Of a stretch of DNA of 64,000 nt, positions 19,251 to 26,077 are shown piece after piece. The position numbers were made by a program, and so were the translations under genes. The notes under the pieces were generated by a model. It was not told the DNA's origin. It saw nothing but the letters and a program-made list of their open reading frames with translations, and ran no database searches. Every line of letters starts with the position of its first letter. Position 1 is the first letter of the stretch. Source of the DNA: Isoptericola halotolerans (GTDB lineage Bacteria; Actinomycetota; Actinomycetes; Actinomycetales; Cellulomonadaceae). The stretch is from contig NZ_PVTX01000001.1 in the NCBI RefSeq assembly GCF_003003075.1, forward strand, positions 310,001 through 374,000, in the 5' to 3' direction.

Positions 19251-20084
19251 TCACCGCGCCCTGCGGCGCCGGTAGAGGAGGCTCCCCGCCACGAGGCTGA
19301 CGGCCAGGAAGCCGGTGAGCCAGGCGCACGCCGCCAGGAGCGTGGACGTCTCGAGGTTCCCCGTCAGCAGGCCGCGCACCGTCTCGATGATCGGCGTGAA
19401 CGGCTGGTTCTCGGCGAACCCGTGCAGCCAGTCGGGCATGGTCTCCACCGGCACGAACCCGGAGCTGAGGTACGGCACGAAGAGGAAGATCATCGTCACC
19501 GACTGCGACGAGTCGACGCTCATCACGAGACCGAGCACGGCGCTGACCCAGGTGAACGTGACGATCGCGAACGTCGCGAAGGCGACGAACCCGAGCCAGC
19601 CCGCCGGTCCGGCGTCGGGCCGGAAGCCCAGCGCCAGGGCGACCGCGACCACCAGGACGGCGGAGGCCAGGTTGCGCACGACGCTCGCCACGACGTGCCC
19701 CCACAGGGCCGACGGCGAGAAGATCGGCAGGGTCTTGAACCGGTCGATGGTGCCCGAGGTCATGTCCTGCGCGACGGCGGTCGCCGCGGTCGCGGAGTTC
19801 ATGCCCAGGCACATGACGAGCACCCCGGGCACCACGTAGTCGATGTAGTCACCGGTGCCGCCGCTGATCGCGCCGCCGAAGATGACGACGAACACGACCA
19901 TGATCATGACCGGCAGCGCGAACGCGGTGATGATGCCGTCGACCGACCGGATGCTGCGCCGGGCCTCGCGACGGGACATGGTCGCCACGTCGCGCAGCGG
20001 AGCGCTGCGGCGGGTGCTCCGGTCCGGGCTGCGGCGGGTGGACGGCGGTGGTGCCGCGGGTGCGGCCGGGGTCTGGACGGTCAT
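19251..20084 (-). CDS. ABC-2 type transporter permease (DrrB-like)
   Basis: A 277-residue membrane protein of the daunorubicin-resistance permease group. A hydrophilic N-terminus of about 45 residues precedes six transmembrane helices. Family blocks include YIDYVVPGVLVMCLG, DMTSGTIDRFKTLPI (the conserved D/E-R-T region of ABC-2 exporters), PYLSSGFVPVETMP and ENQPFTPIIETVRGLL. Its ATG overlaps the ATPase stop by ATGA. It should export a lipophilic compound together with the upstream ATPase. Confidence 0.92.
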   Translation of the reverse strand: MTVQTPAAPAAPPPSTRRSPDRSTRRSAPLRDVATMSRREARRSIRSVDGIITAFALPVMIMVVFVVIFGGAISGGTGDYIDYVVPGVLVMCLGMNSATAATAVAQDMTSGTIDRFKTLPIFSPSALWGHVVASVVRNLASAVLVVAVALALGFRPDAGPAGWLGFVAFATFAIVTFTWVSAVLGLVMSVDSSQSVTMIFLFVPYLSSGFVPVETMPDWLHGFAENQPFTPIIETVRGLLTGNLETSTLLAACAWLTGFLAVSLVAGSLLYRRRRAR

Positions 20085-21070
20085 CGTGCGGTCTCCTGGA
20101 CGGGCTGGACGGGCTGGACGGGCTGGGCGGGGTGCTGGGTGAGGGCGAGGAAGACGTCGTCGAGCGTCGGCCGGACGACGCTCACGCCGGAGACGGCGAG
20201 GCCGCCGGCGTCGGTGCGGTCGAGCACGTCGCGGATCGTCCGGACGGGCTCGGTGCTGGGGAAGGTCAGCGCGAGCGACCGGTGGTCGGTCTCGGCGGCG
20301 TCCAGGCCGGCCAGGCCGGCGAGCGCGACGTCGCGAGCGGCGGCGAGGCTCCGGGCGTCGTCGAACGTGACCCGCACGTGCTCGCCGGAGACCAGGGCCT
20401 TGAGCTCCGCGGCGCTGCCCAGGGCGGCGACCCGGCCGTCGGCCAGCACGGCGATGGTGTCCGCGAGGCGGTCGGCCTCCTCGAGGTACTGGGTGGTGAG
20501 CAGGACGGTGGTGCCGTCGGCGGCGAGCCCACGGACCACCTCCCACAGCTGGGAGCGCGAGGCCGGGTCGAGCCCTGTCGTGGGCTCGTCGAGCACGAGG
20601 ACGTCGGGGTCGCCGACGAGGCTGATCGCCAGGTCGAGCCGGCGTCGCATGCCGCCGGAGTACGTGGCCACCTTGCGCTGGGCGGCGTCGGTGAGGCCGA
20701 ACCGGGCGAGCAGCTCGGTGGCGCGGTGGCGGACGGCCCGCCGGGGCAGGTGGGCCAGGTCGGCCATCATCCGGAGGTTCTCGGCCCCGGTGGAGAACTC
20801 GTCCACGGAGGCGTACTGACCGGTCAGGGCGATCCGGCGCCGGACGGTCCCGGCCTCGCGGACGACGTCGGCCCCGGCCACGGTGACGGTGCCCGCGTCG
20901 GGCCGCAGCAGCGTGGTGAGGATGTTGACGCAGGTCGTCTTCCCGGCACCGTTCGGTCCGAGCAGGGCGAAGATCTCCCCGTGCCGGACGGTCAGGTCGA
21001 CGCCGCGCAGGACGGGGGTACGTCCGTAGGACTGGTGCAGTCCGTGGATCTCGATCATCGGGGGCTTCAC
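20081..21070 (-). CDS. DrrA-family ABC transporter ATP-binding protein
   Basis: A 329-residue ATPase. Walker A GPNGAGKTT, signature TYSGGMRRRLDLA, Walker B VLVLDEPTTGLDP, and the DrrA-type C-terminal domain ending VVRPTLDDVFLALT are present. The last 20 residues contain a QPVQPVQPVQ repeat encoded by a 9-bp tandem repeat at about 20098-20125. The GTG at 21070 is used because AAGGAGC lies 8 bases upstream; an ATG four codons later is possible. Promoter control probably acts through the four palindromes immediately upstream. Confidence 0.93.
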   Translation of the reverse strand: MKPPMIEIHGLHQSYGRTPVLRGVDLTVRHGEIFALLGPNGAGKTTCVNILTTLLRPDAGTVTVAGADVVREAGTVRRRIALTGQYASVDEFSTGAENLRMMADLAHLPRRAVRHRATELLARFGLTDAAQRKVATYSGGMRRRLDLAISLVGDPDVLVLDEPTTGLDPASRSQLWEVVRGLAADGTTVLLTTQYLEEADRLADTIAVLADGRVAALGSAAELKALVSGEHVRVTFDDARSLAAARDVALAGLAGLDAAETDHRSLALTFPSTEPVRTIRDVLDRTDAGGLAVSGVSVVRPTLDDVFLALTQHPAQPVQPVQPVQETAR

Positions 21071-21088
21071 GGGCGGGCTCCTTTTGGT

Positions 21089-21156
21089 GTGTATGGCATA
21101 CACGAGCGTATGGCATAAACAGAGTGTTGGCTATACACGAAGTGTTCTGGGTACAC
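21089..21156 (-). promoter_or_regulatory. array of four operator-like palindromes upstream of the DrrAB genes
   Basis: Four 15-bp elements of the form GTGT-N7-ACAC start at 21089, 21106, 21124 and 21142, giving spacings of 17, 18 and 18 bp. The first is a perfect palindrome, GTGTATG-G-CATACAC; the second keeps the core with two changed arm bases; the third and fourth keep the outer GTGT and ACAC. The array begins 19 bp before the DrrA start codon and so covers its promoter. A dimeric repressor such as the nearby TetR protein is the likely ligand. Confidence 0.7.
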
Positions 21157-21196
21157 GGCGGCGGTCGAGGGGGCCCGGGAGCCCGGGGCGCCCGCG

Positions 21197-21202
21197 TACC
21201 CT
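21197..21202 (+). promoter_or_regulatory. -10 box for leaderless pyrE
   Basis: TACCCT ends 6 bases before the pyrE GTG; no ribosome site is present. Confidence 0.5.
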
Positions 21203-21208
21203 GGTGCC

Positions 21209-21787
21209 GTGACTTCCGCCGACTTCTCCCCGACCCCCCGTGAGCAGCTGCTCGAGCTCGTCCAGGAGCTCGCCGTCGTGCACGGGAAGGTGACGCTCTC
21301 CTCCGGCAAGGAGGCCGACTACTACGTCGACCTGCGCCGCATCACGCTGCACCACCGGGCCGCTCCGCTCGTGGGCCACGTGCTGCTGGACCACCTGGAG
21401 GAGGTCGGGCTGGGCACGGCCGAGGTGGACGCCGTCGGCGGCCTCACGCTCGGCGCCGACCCCATCGCCGACGCGCTCCTGCACGCCGCGGCGTCGCGTG
21501 GGCAGGAGCTGGACGCGTTCGTGGTGCGCAAGTCCGCGAAGACCCACGGCATGCAGCGGCAGATCGAGGGTCCCGACGTCGCCGGCCGCAAGGTCGTCGT
21601 GCTGGAGGACACCACCACCACGGGCGGCTCACCCATCACCGCCATCGAGGCGCTGCGCGCAGCGGGCGCCGAGGTGCTCGGCTGCGCGACCATCGTCGAC
21701 CGCGCCACGGGGGCGGGGGAGAAGATCGAGGCTCTCGGCGTGCCGTACCACTACCTCTTCGGGCTGGACGACCTCGGCCTCGCCTGA
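21209..21787 (+). CDS. pyrE: orotate phosphoribosyltransferase
   Basis: A 192-residue enzyme of pyrimidine synthesis that joins orotate to PRPP to give orotidine monophosphate. The PRPP-binding motif VVVLEDTTTTGGSP and the catalytic-loop block FVVRKSAKTHGMQRQIEG are clear. HGKVTLSSGKEADYYVDLR near the N-terminus is the orotate-binding region. Length is typical for actinobacterial PyrE. It begins with GTG just downstream of a -10 box, so it is probably leaderless. It is divergent from the DrrA gene, with the operator array between them. Confidence 0.96.
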   Translation: MTSADFSPTPREQLLELVQELAVVHGKVTLSSGKEADYYVDLRRITLHHRAAPLVGHVLLDHLEEVGLGTAEVDAVGGLTLGADPIADALLHAAASRGQELDAFVVRKSAKTHGMQRQIEGPDVAGRKVVVLEDTTTTGGSPITAIEALRAAGAEVLGCATIVDRATGAGEKIEALGVPYHYLFGLDDLGLA

Positions 21788-21794
21788 CCGCCCG

Positions 21795-21873
21795 AGCGTT
21801 GTGGGCGCGAAATCTGGCCCGAATCGTCCGTAAATGCGGCATTTTCGAGCCCAAAAATCGCGCCCACAACGCT
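21795..21873. terminator. 79-bp long palindrome between convergent pyrE and HAD genes
   Basis: Arms of 16 bp (21795-21810 and 21858-21873) are perfectly complementary. The inner parts remain partly complementary, so the whole 79 bases can fold as one long imperfect stem. It fills the gap between the pyrE stop and the HAD-phosphatase stop, so a two-way terminator is the simplest role. The AT-rich inside contrasts with the surroundings. Confidence 0.65.
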
Positions 21874-21879
21874 GCCGGG

Positions 21880-22656
21880 TCAGACGCGGGGGATGAGGTC
21901 CGCGATCGAGTCCACCACGTGCGACGGCCGGAACGGGTGGTGGTCGACCTCCTCGGGCGCCGTCGACCCCGTGAGCACCAGGAACGTCTCCAGCCCCGCC
22001 TCGATCCCCGCCACGACGTCGGTGTCCATGCGGTCGCCGATCATCGCCGTCGTCTCCGAGTGCGCGTCGATGCGGTTGAGCGCCGAGCGGAACATCATCG
22101 GGTTGGGCTTGCCCACGTAGTAGGGCGAGCGCCCCGTCGCAGCGGTGATCATCGCCGCGACGGCCCCGGTCGCCGGCAGAGGTCCCTCCGTGGAGGGCCC
22201 GGTCGTGTCCGGGTTCGTGGCGATGAACCGCGCCCCGCCCTTGATGAGGCGGATCGCCTTGGTGATCGCCTCGAACGAGTACGTCCGCGTCTCGCCGAGC
22301 ACCACGTAGTCCGGGTCGGTCTCCGTGAGCGTGTAGCCCGCCGCGTGCAGCGCGGTGGTCAGACCCGCCTCGCCGATGGCGTAGGCCGAGCCGTTGGGCA
22401 CCTGGTCCGCCAGGAACGTGGCGGTCGCGAGGGCCGACGTCCAGATCGCCTCCTCCGGCACCTCGATGCCGGAGCGGGACAACCGCGCGGCGAGGTCGCG
22501 TGCCGTGAAGATCGAGTTGTTCGTCAGCACGAGGAAGGGGCGCCCGGCGTCGCGCAGCGTCGCGATGAACTCCGACGCGCCCGGGATGGCCTGCCCCTCG
22601 TGCACGAGGACGCCGTCCATGTCGGTGAGCCAGCACTCGATCTGTCGGTCCGTCAT
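21880..22656 (-). CDS. HAD-IIA family phosphatase (NagD-like)
   Basis: A 258-residue hydrolase of the HAD superfamily, subclass IIA. Motif I is CWLTDMDGVLVHEG with nucleophile and acid aspartates, motif II is LVLTNNSI, and the C-terminal GKPNPMMFRSAL plus MIGDRMDTDVVAGIEAGLETFLVLTG gives motifs III and IV. Enzymes of this group dephosphorylate nucleotides, sugar phosphates or p-nitrophenyl phosphate; the substrate is not known here. The ATG has a TACGGT box 6 bases upstream. It is divergent from the DUF368 gene with 28 bp between the starts. Confidence 0.92.
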   Translation of the reverse strand: MTDRQIECWLTDMDGVLVHEGQAIPGASEFIATLRDAGRPFLVLTNNSIFTARDLAARLSRSGIEVPEEAIWTSALATATFLADQVPNGSAYAIGEAGLTTALHAAGYTLTETDPDYVVLGETRTYSFEAITKAIRLIKGGARFIATNPDTTGPSTEGPLPATGAVAAMITAATGRSPYYVGKPNPMMFRSALNRIDAHSETTAMIGDRMDTDVVAGIEAGLETFLVLTGSTAPEEVDHHPFRPSHVVDSIADLIPRV

Positions 22657-22662
22657 GGGCAC

Positions 22663-22678
22663 ACCGTAGCCGTAGGCT
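22663..22678. promoter_or_regulatory. divergent leaderless promoters (HAD and DUF368 genes)
   Basis: TACGGT on the minus strand (22663-22668) ends 6 bases before the HAD ATG. TAGGCT on the plus strand (22673-22678) ends 6 bases before the DUF368 GTG. As at xthA, the two -10 boxes lie within one 28-bp spacer. Confidence 0.55.
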
Positions 22679-22684
22679 TCCTCT

Positions 22685-23659
22685 GTGATCGACGAGGCCC
22701 AGGAACCCCCGACGCACTCCGGCGCCGTGCGCCGCCACGCCGCACCCCCTGCGGGGACCTCGTGGCGGGCGGCTCCCGGGCTCGCCCTGCGCGGTGGGTT
22801 CGTGGGGATGGCGGAGTCGGTGCCCGGCATCTCCGGCGGCACCATCGCCCTGGTGACCGGCCTCTACGACCGGCTGCTGACGGCCGCCAGCCAGGTGGTG
22901 CACGCGGGCCGCGAGCTGGTCCAGGGTGTCGCCAAGGGCAGAGGCCTGCGCCCCGCCGGGCGGGCGCTGCGGGCTGTGGACTGGCGGTTCCTGCTGCCCG
23001 TGCTGGTCGGCATGGCCGTCCTGCTGCTCGTGTCGCTGAGCGTCATCGCCCCGCTCGTCGAGTCCCAGCCCGTCATGATGCGGGCGCTGTTCTTCGGCAT
23101 GATCGCCGTGGCGGTCGTGGTCCCGCTGCGGATGATGCCCCACCGGTTCCGGCTCGCCGACGGCGCGGTCCTCGCCGTGGCCGTCGTCGTCGGGTTCTTC
23201 CTCGTGGGTCTGCCGCCCGCGGAGGTGGCGGACCCGTCCCTCTGGTACGTGTTCATCGGTGCCGCCATCGCGATCAACGCCCTGGTGCTCCCCGGGGTGT
23301 CCGGGTCGACGCTGCTGCTGGTCATGGGCCTGTACGTGCCGGTGCAGGAGGCCGTGAGCGACCGCGACCTGGCGTTCGTCGGCGCGTTCGCCCTGGGTGC
23401 CGTCGTCGGCCTGGCGAGCTTCGTCAAGCTGCTGCACTGGCTCCTCGAGCACCGCCGTCAGGTGACGATGGCGGTGCTGGCGGGCCTGATGATCGGCTCG
23501 CTGCGAGCGTTGTGGCCGTGGCAGGACGCCGACCAGGGGCTGCTGGCCCCGCCCGGCGCCGGCGCCGCCGTCGGCCCGGTCCTGATCGCCGTGGCGGGCG
23601 CCGCCGTCGTGGGCGCCGCGATCTGGTGGGAGTCGTCGCGGACCGACGAGCATGCCTGA
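22685..23659 (+). CDS. DUF368 membrane protein, candidate undecaprenyl-phosphate translocase
   Basis: A 324-residue polytopic membrane protein of the DUF368 family. The signature GMAESVPGISGGTIALVTGLYDRLL is near the N-terminus, and a second PGVSGSTLLLVMGLY block in the middle shows the internal repeat of the family. About eight transmembrane helices are visible. DUF368 proteins (PopT) have recently been described as translocases that return the lipid carrier undecaprenyl phosphate across the membrane for wall synthesis. The transcript appears leaderless. The 3' end overlaps the following methylase gene by 8 bp. Confidence 0.88.
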   Translation: MIDEAQEPPTHSGAVRRHAAPPAGTSWRAAPGLALRGGFVGMAESVPGISGGTIALVTGLYDRLLTAASQVVHAGRELVQGVAKGRGLRPAGRALRAVDWRFLLPVLVGMAVLLLVSLSVIAPLVESQPVMMRALFFGMIAVAVVVPLRMMPHRFRLADGAVLAVAVVVGFFLVGLPPAEVADPSLWYVFIGAAIAINALVLPGVSGSTLLLVMGLYVPVQEAVSDRDLAFVGAFALGAVVGLASFVKLLHWLLEHRRQVTMAVLAGLMIGSLRALWPWQDADQGLLAPPGAGAAVGPVLIAVAGAAVVGAAIWWESSRTDEHA

Positions 23660-24296
23660 GCCCGACGACGGCGCCCCCGCGCCGGTCGGCGTCGGTCCCT
23701 GGCCCGGCGAGCCGCCGGACGACCCCCGGTACGACCCGGAGCTGCTGGCCCACGGGGACCGCCGCAACGTCGTCGACCGCTACCGGTACTGGACCGTCGA
23801 CGCGATCGTGGCGGACCTGGACGGACGCCGCCCACCGGACCGCCGGTTGCACGTGGCGATCGAGAACTGGGCGCACGACCTCAACATCGGGTCCGTGGTC
23901 CGCACGGCCAACGCCTTCAACGTCGCCGGGGTGCACATCGTGGGCCGACGGCGGTGGAACCGGCGGGGCGCGATGGTCACCGACCGCTACCTCCACGTCC
24001 ACCACCACGCGGACGCCGGGGCGCTGACGGACTGGGCGGCGACGGCGGGACCGGCGGGGGAGCGGCTGCCGATCGTGGGCGTCGACAACGTGCCGGGCTC
24101 GGTGCCCCTGGAGCGCCGGGAGCTGCCGGCCCGCTGCGTGCTGCTGTTCGGCCAGGAGTCGAGCGGGCTGACGCCGGCGGCGCAGGCCGCCTGCGACGTC
24201 GTCGTCCACATCACCCAGCACGGCTCCACGCGCTCGCTGAACGCCGGTGCGGCGGCCGCGATCGCGATGCACACCTGGGCCCTGCAGCACGCGTGA
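23652..24296 (+). CDS. SpoU/TrmH-family RNA 2'-O-methyltransferase
   Basis: A 214-residue SPOUT methylase. The three knot motifs are NIGSVVRTANAFNVAGVHIVG, LLFGQESSGLTPAAQ and ITQHGSTRSLNAGAAAAIAMHTW, which form the deep trefoil knot and S-adenosylmethionine site. An N-terminal region of about 60 residues is variable and proline-rich. It methylates a ribose in rRNA or tRNA; which one cannot be told. The start lies inside the end of the DUF368 gene, so the two are probably co-transcribed. Confidence 0.9.
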   Translation: MPEPDDGAPAPVGVGPWPGEPPDDPRYDPELLAHGDRRNVVDRYRYWTVDAIVADLDGRRPPDRRLHVAIENWAHDLNIGSVVRTANAFNVAGVHIVGRRRWNRRGAMVTDRYLHVHHHADAGALTDWAATAGPAGERLPIVGVDNVPGSVPLERRELPARCVLLFGQESSGLTPAAQAACDVVVHITQHGSTRSLNAGAAAAIAMHTWALQHA

Positions 24297-24456
24297 CCCG
24301 GGCGACCGTCTCGCTCTGCGGGCCCGGATGTGACGCCCATGACCGGGTCGTGAGAAAATCTGGATGCATGCGGGCCCGGAGGCCGCTCGCCACCAGTGAG
24401 GGTGTGTCGCCCGCCCGCCTGCGTTCCTCGTACGTTCCCTCATTGGAGTACCGCAG

Positions 24457-25476
24457 ATGCCTATCGCAACCCCCGAGGTCTACGCCGAGATGATCGACCG
24501 GGCGAAGGCTGGCAAGTTCGCCTACCCCGCCGTCAACATCACCTCGTCGCAGACCGTCACCGCCGCGCTCCAGGGCTTCGCCGAGGCGGAGTCGGACGGC
24601 ATCATCCAGGTCTCCGTGGGCGGCGGCGAGTACGCCTCGGGCTCCACGATCAAGGACCGCGTCTCCGGCTCGCTGGCCCTCGCCGCGTACGCCGCCGAGG
24701 TCGCGAAGAACTACCCCGTCAACATCGCGATCCACACCGACCACTGCGTCAAGAAGAATCTCGACTCCTGGGTCCGCCCGCTGCTGGCCCTCGAGGCGGA
24801 GCAGGTGAAGGCGGGCAAGAACCCGACCTTCCAGTCGCACATGTTCGACGGCTCGGACATCCCGCTGGAGGAGAACCTCGTCATCGCCGAGGAGCTGCTC
24901 GAGCTGTCGCAGGCCGCGCGCACCATCCTCGAGGTCGAGATCGGCGTCGTCGGCGGCGAGGAGGACGGCCACGAGGCCGAGATCAACGAGAAGCTCTACA
25001 CCACGGTCGAGGACGGCCTGGCCACGGTCCGCGCCCTCGGCGCCGGCGAGAAGGGCCGCTACCTGACGGCCCTGACCTTCGGCAACGTGCACGGCGTCTA
25101 CAAGCCGGGTGCCGTCAAGCTGCGTCCGGAGATCCTCGCCGAGATCCAGCAGGCCGTCGGCGCCGAGATCGGCCAGGAGAACCCGTTCGACCTCGTGTTC
25201 CACGGTGGGTCCGGCTCCACGGCCGAGGAGGTCGCCACGGCGGTCGACAACGGCGTCATCAAGATGAACATCGACACGGACACGCAGTACGCGTTCTCGC
25301 GCCCCGTCGCCGGTCACTTCTTCACCAACTACGACGGCGTCCTGAAGGTCGACGGCGAGGTCGGCAACAAGAAGGCCTACGACCCGCGCGCCTGGGGCAA
25401 GCTGGCCGAGGCCGGCATGGCCGCGCGCATCGTCGAGGCGTGCCAGTGGCTGCGCTCGGCCGGCCACAAGATGTGA
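24457..25476 (+). CDS. fbaA: fructose-bisphosphate aldolase class II
   Basis: A 339-residue zinc aldolase that splits fructose 1,6-bisphosphate in glycolysis and makes it in gluconeogenesis. The zinc-binding histidines are visible in IAIHTDHCVKK, in the later TFGNVHGVYK and in LVFHGGSGS, with the phosphate-binding INIDTDTQYAF-like block (read KMNIDTDTQYAFSRP). Length matches the FbaA subgroup. The ATG follows a TGGAG ribosome site. It stands alone, with 160 bp upstream that probably hold the promoter, and ends at a two-way terminator hairpin. Confidence 0.97.
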   Translation: MPIATPEVYAEMIDRAKAGKFAYPAVNITSSQTVTAALQGFAEAESDGIIQVSVGGGEYASGSTIKDRVSGSLALAAYAAEVAKNYPVNIAIHTDHCVKKNLDSWVRPLLALEAEQVKAGKNPTFQSHMFDGSDIPLEENLVIAEELLELSQAARTILEVEIGVVGGEEDGHEAEINEKLYTTVEDGLATVRALGAGEKGRYLTALTFGNVHGVYKPGAVKLRPEILAEIQQAVGAEIGQENPFDLVFHGGSGSTAEEVATAVDNGVIKMNIDTDTQYAFSRPVAGHFFTNYDGVLKVDGEVGNKKAYDPRAWGKLAEAGMAARIVEACQWLRSAGHKM

Positions 25477-25502
25477 TCTCTCCTCGTCGAGAGAGTGCTC
25501 AG

Positions 25503-25533
25503 CGCCCCTTCGCCGGTCACCGGCGGAGGGGCG
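25503..25533. terminator. hairpin between convergent fbaA and STAS genes
   Basis: Arms 25503-25517 and 25519-25533 pair over 15 bases with a single G-T position; in RNA the centre opens into a small loop. It begins 27 bases after the fbaA stop and 8 bases after the STAS stop, so it can serve both directions. Confidence 0.65.
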
Positions 25534-25540
25534 TCGTGCG

Positions 25541-25963
25541 TCAGCGAGGGCCGGCGGTCGTGATGTCCAGGTCGACGCCGGGGTCCTCGTCGACGATCTC
25601 CAGGAGCTCGCCGATCCGGGTGACCTCGAGGAGGAACCGCACGGTGGGAGGTGCGCGCAGCACCCGCACCTTGTGCGGGCTCCGTGACGCCAGCCGCGCC
25701 AGGAACGCCACGCCGGAGGAGTCCATGAAGGTGACGTGGTGCGCGTCGAGCTCCACCGGGAGGCCCGAGGCCTCGGCGTCGGAGATCGCCTCGCCGAGCT
25801 CGGCGCTGACGTCGGCGTCGATCTCGCCCGAGAGGACGACCCGTGCCCGGGAGGTGCCCACGATGACGTGGATGCTCGCGGGGTCGCCGATCTGGGGCGC
25901 CGTGTGCCCCGTGCCGTCGCCGGCCGCCGGGGCGCTCGGCGTCGCGTTCGATCCCTCCTGCAC
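25541..25963 (-). CDS. STAS-domain anti-sigma factor antagonist
   Basis: A 140-residue protein. After a hydrophilic N-terminus of about 35 residues comes a STAS domain with VVLSGEIDADVSAELGEAI and the phosphorylatable serine region VTFMDSSGVAFLARLA, as in RsbV/SpoIIAA. GTG at 25963 is chosen because AAGGAGC lies 5-6 bases upstream; longer frames on this strand are shadows of the opposite gene. It is divergent from the PAS-GAF-SpoIIE-HATPase gene, so the pair should form a partner-switching module. A TAGATT box at 26013-26018 is a possible -10. Confidence 0.88.
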   Translation of the reverse strand: MQEGSNATPSAPAAGDGTGHTAPQIGDPASIHVIVGTSRARVVLSGEIDADVSAELGEAISDAEASGLPVELDAHHVTFMDSSGVAFLARLASRSPHKVRVLRAPPTVRFLLEVTRIGELLEIVDEDPGVDLDITTAGPR

Positions 25964-26077
25964 GGTGCTCCTTCCTCGAGCTGCTCGCTCTTCTCGGGTC
26001 TCAGCGGACACCAATCTACGGTTGAATGTGCAGCGAATGCACCAACTTGGCCGCGACACGTCGGAAACGGAGGGCGT

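Noticed and set aside
20098-20125. 9-bp tandem repeat as a separate element
   Set aside because: It lies inside the DrrA coding end and simply encodes the QPVQPVQPVQ tail.
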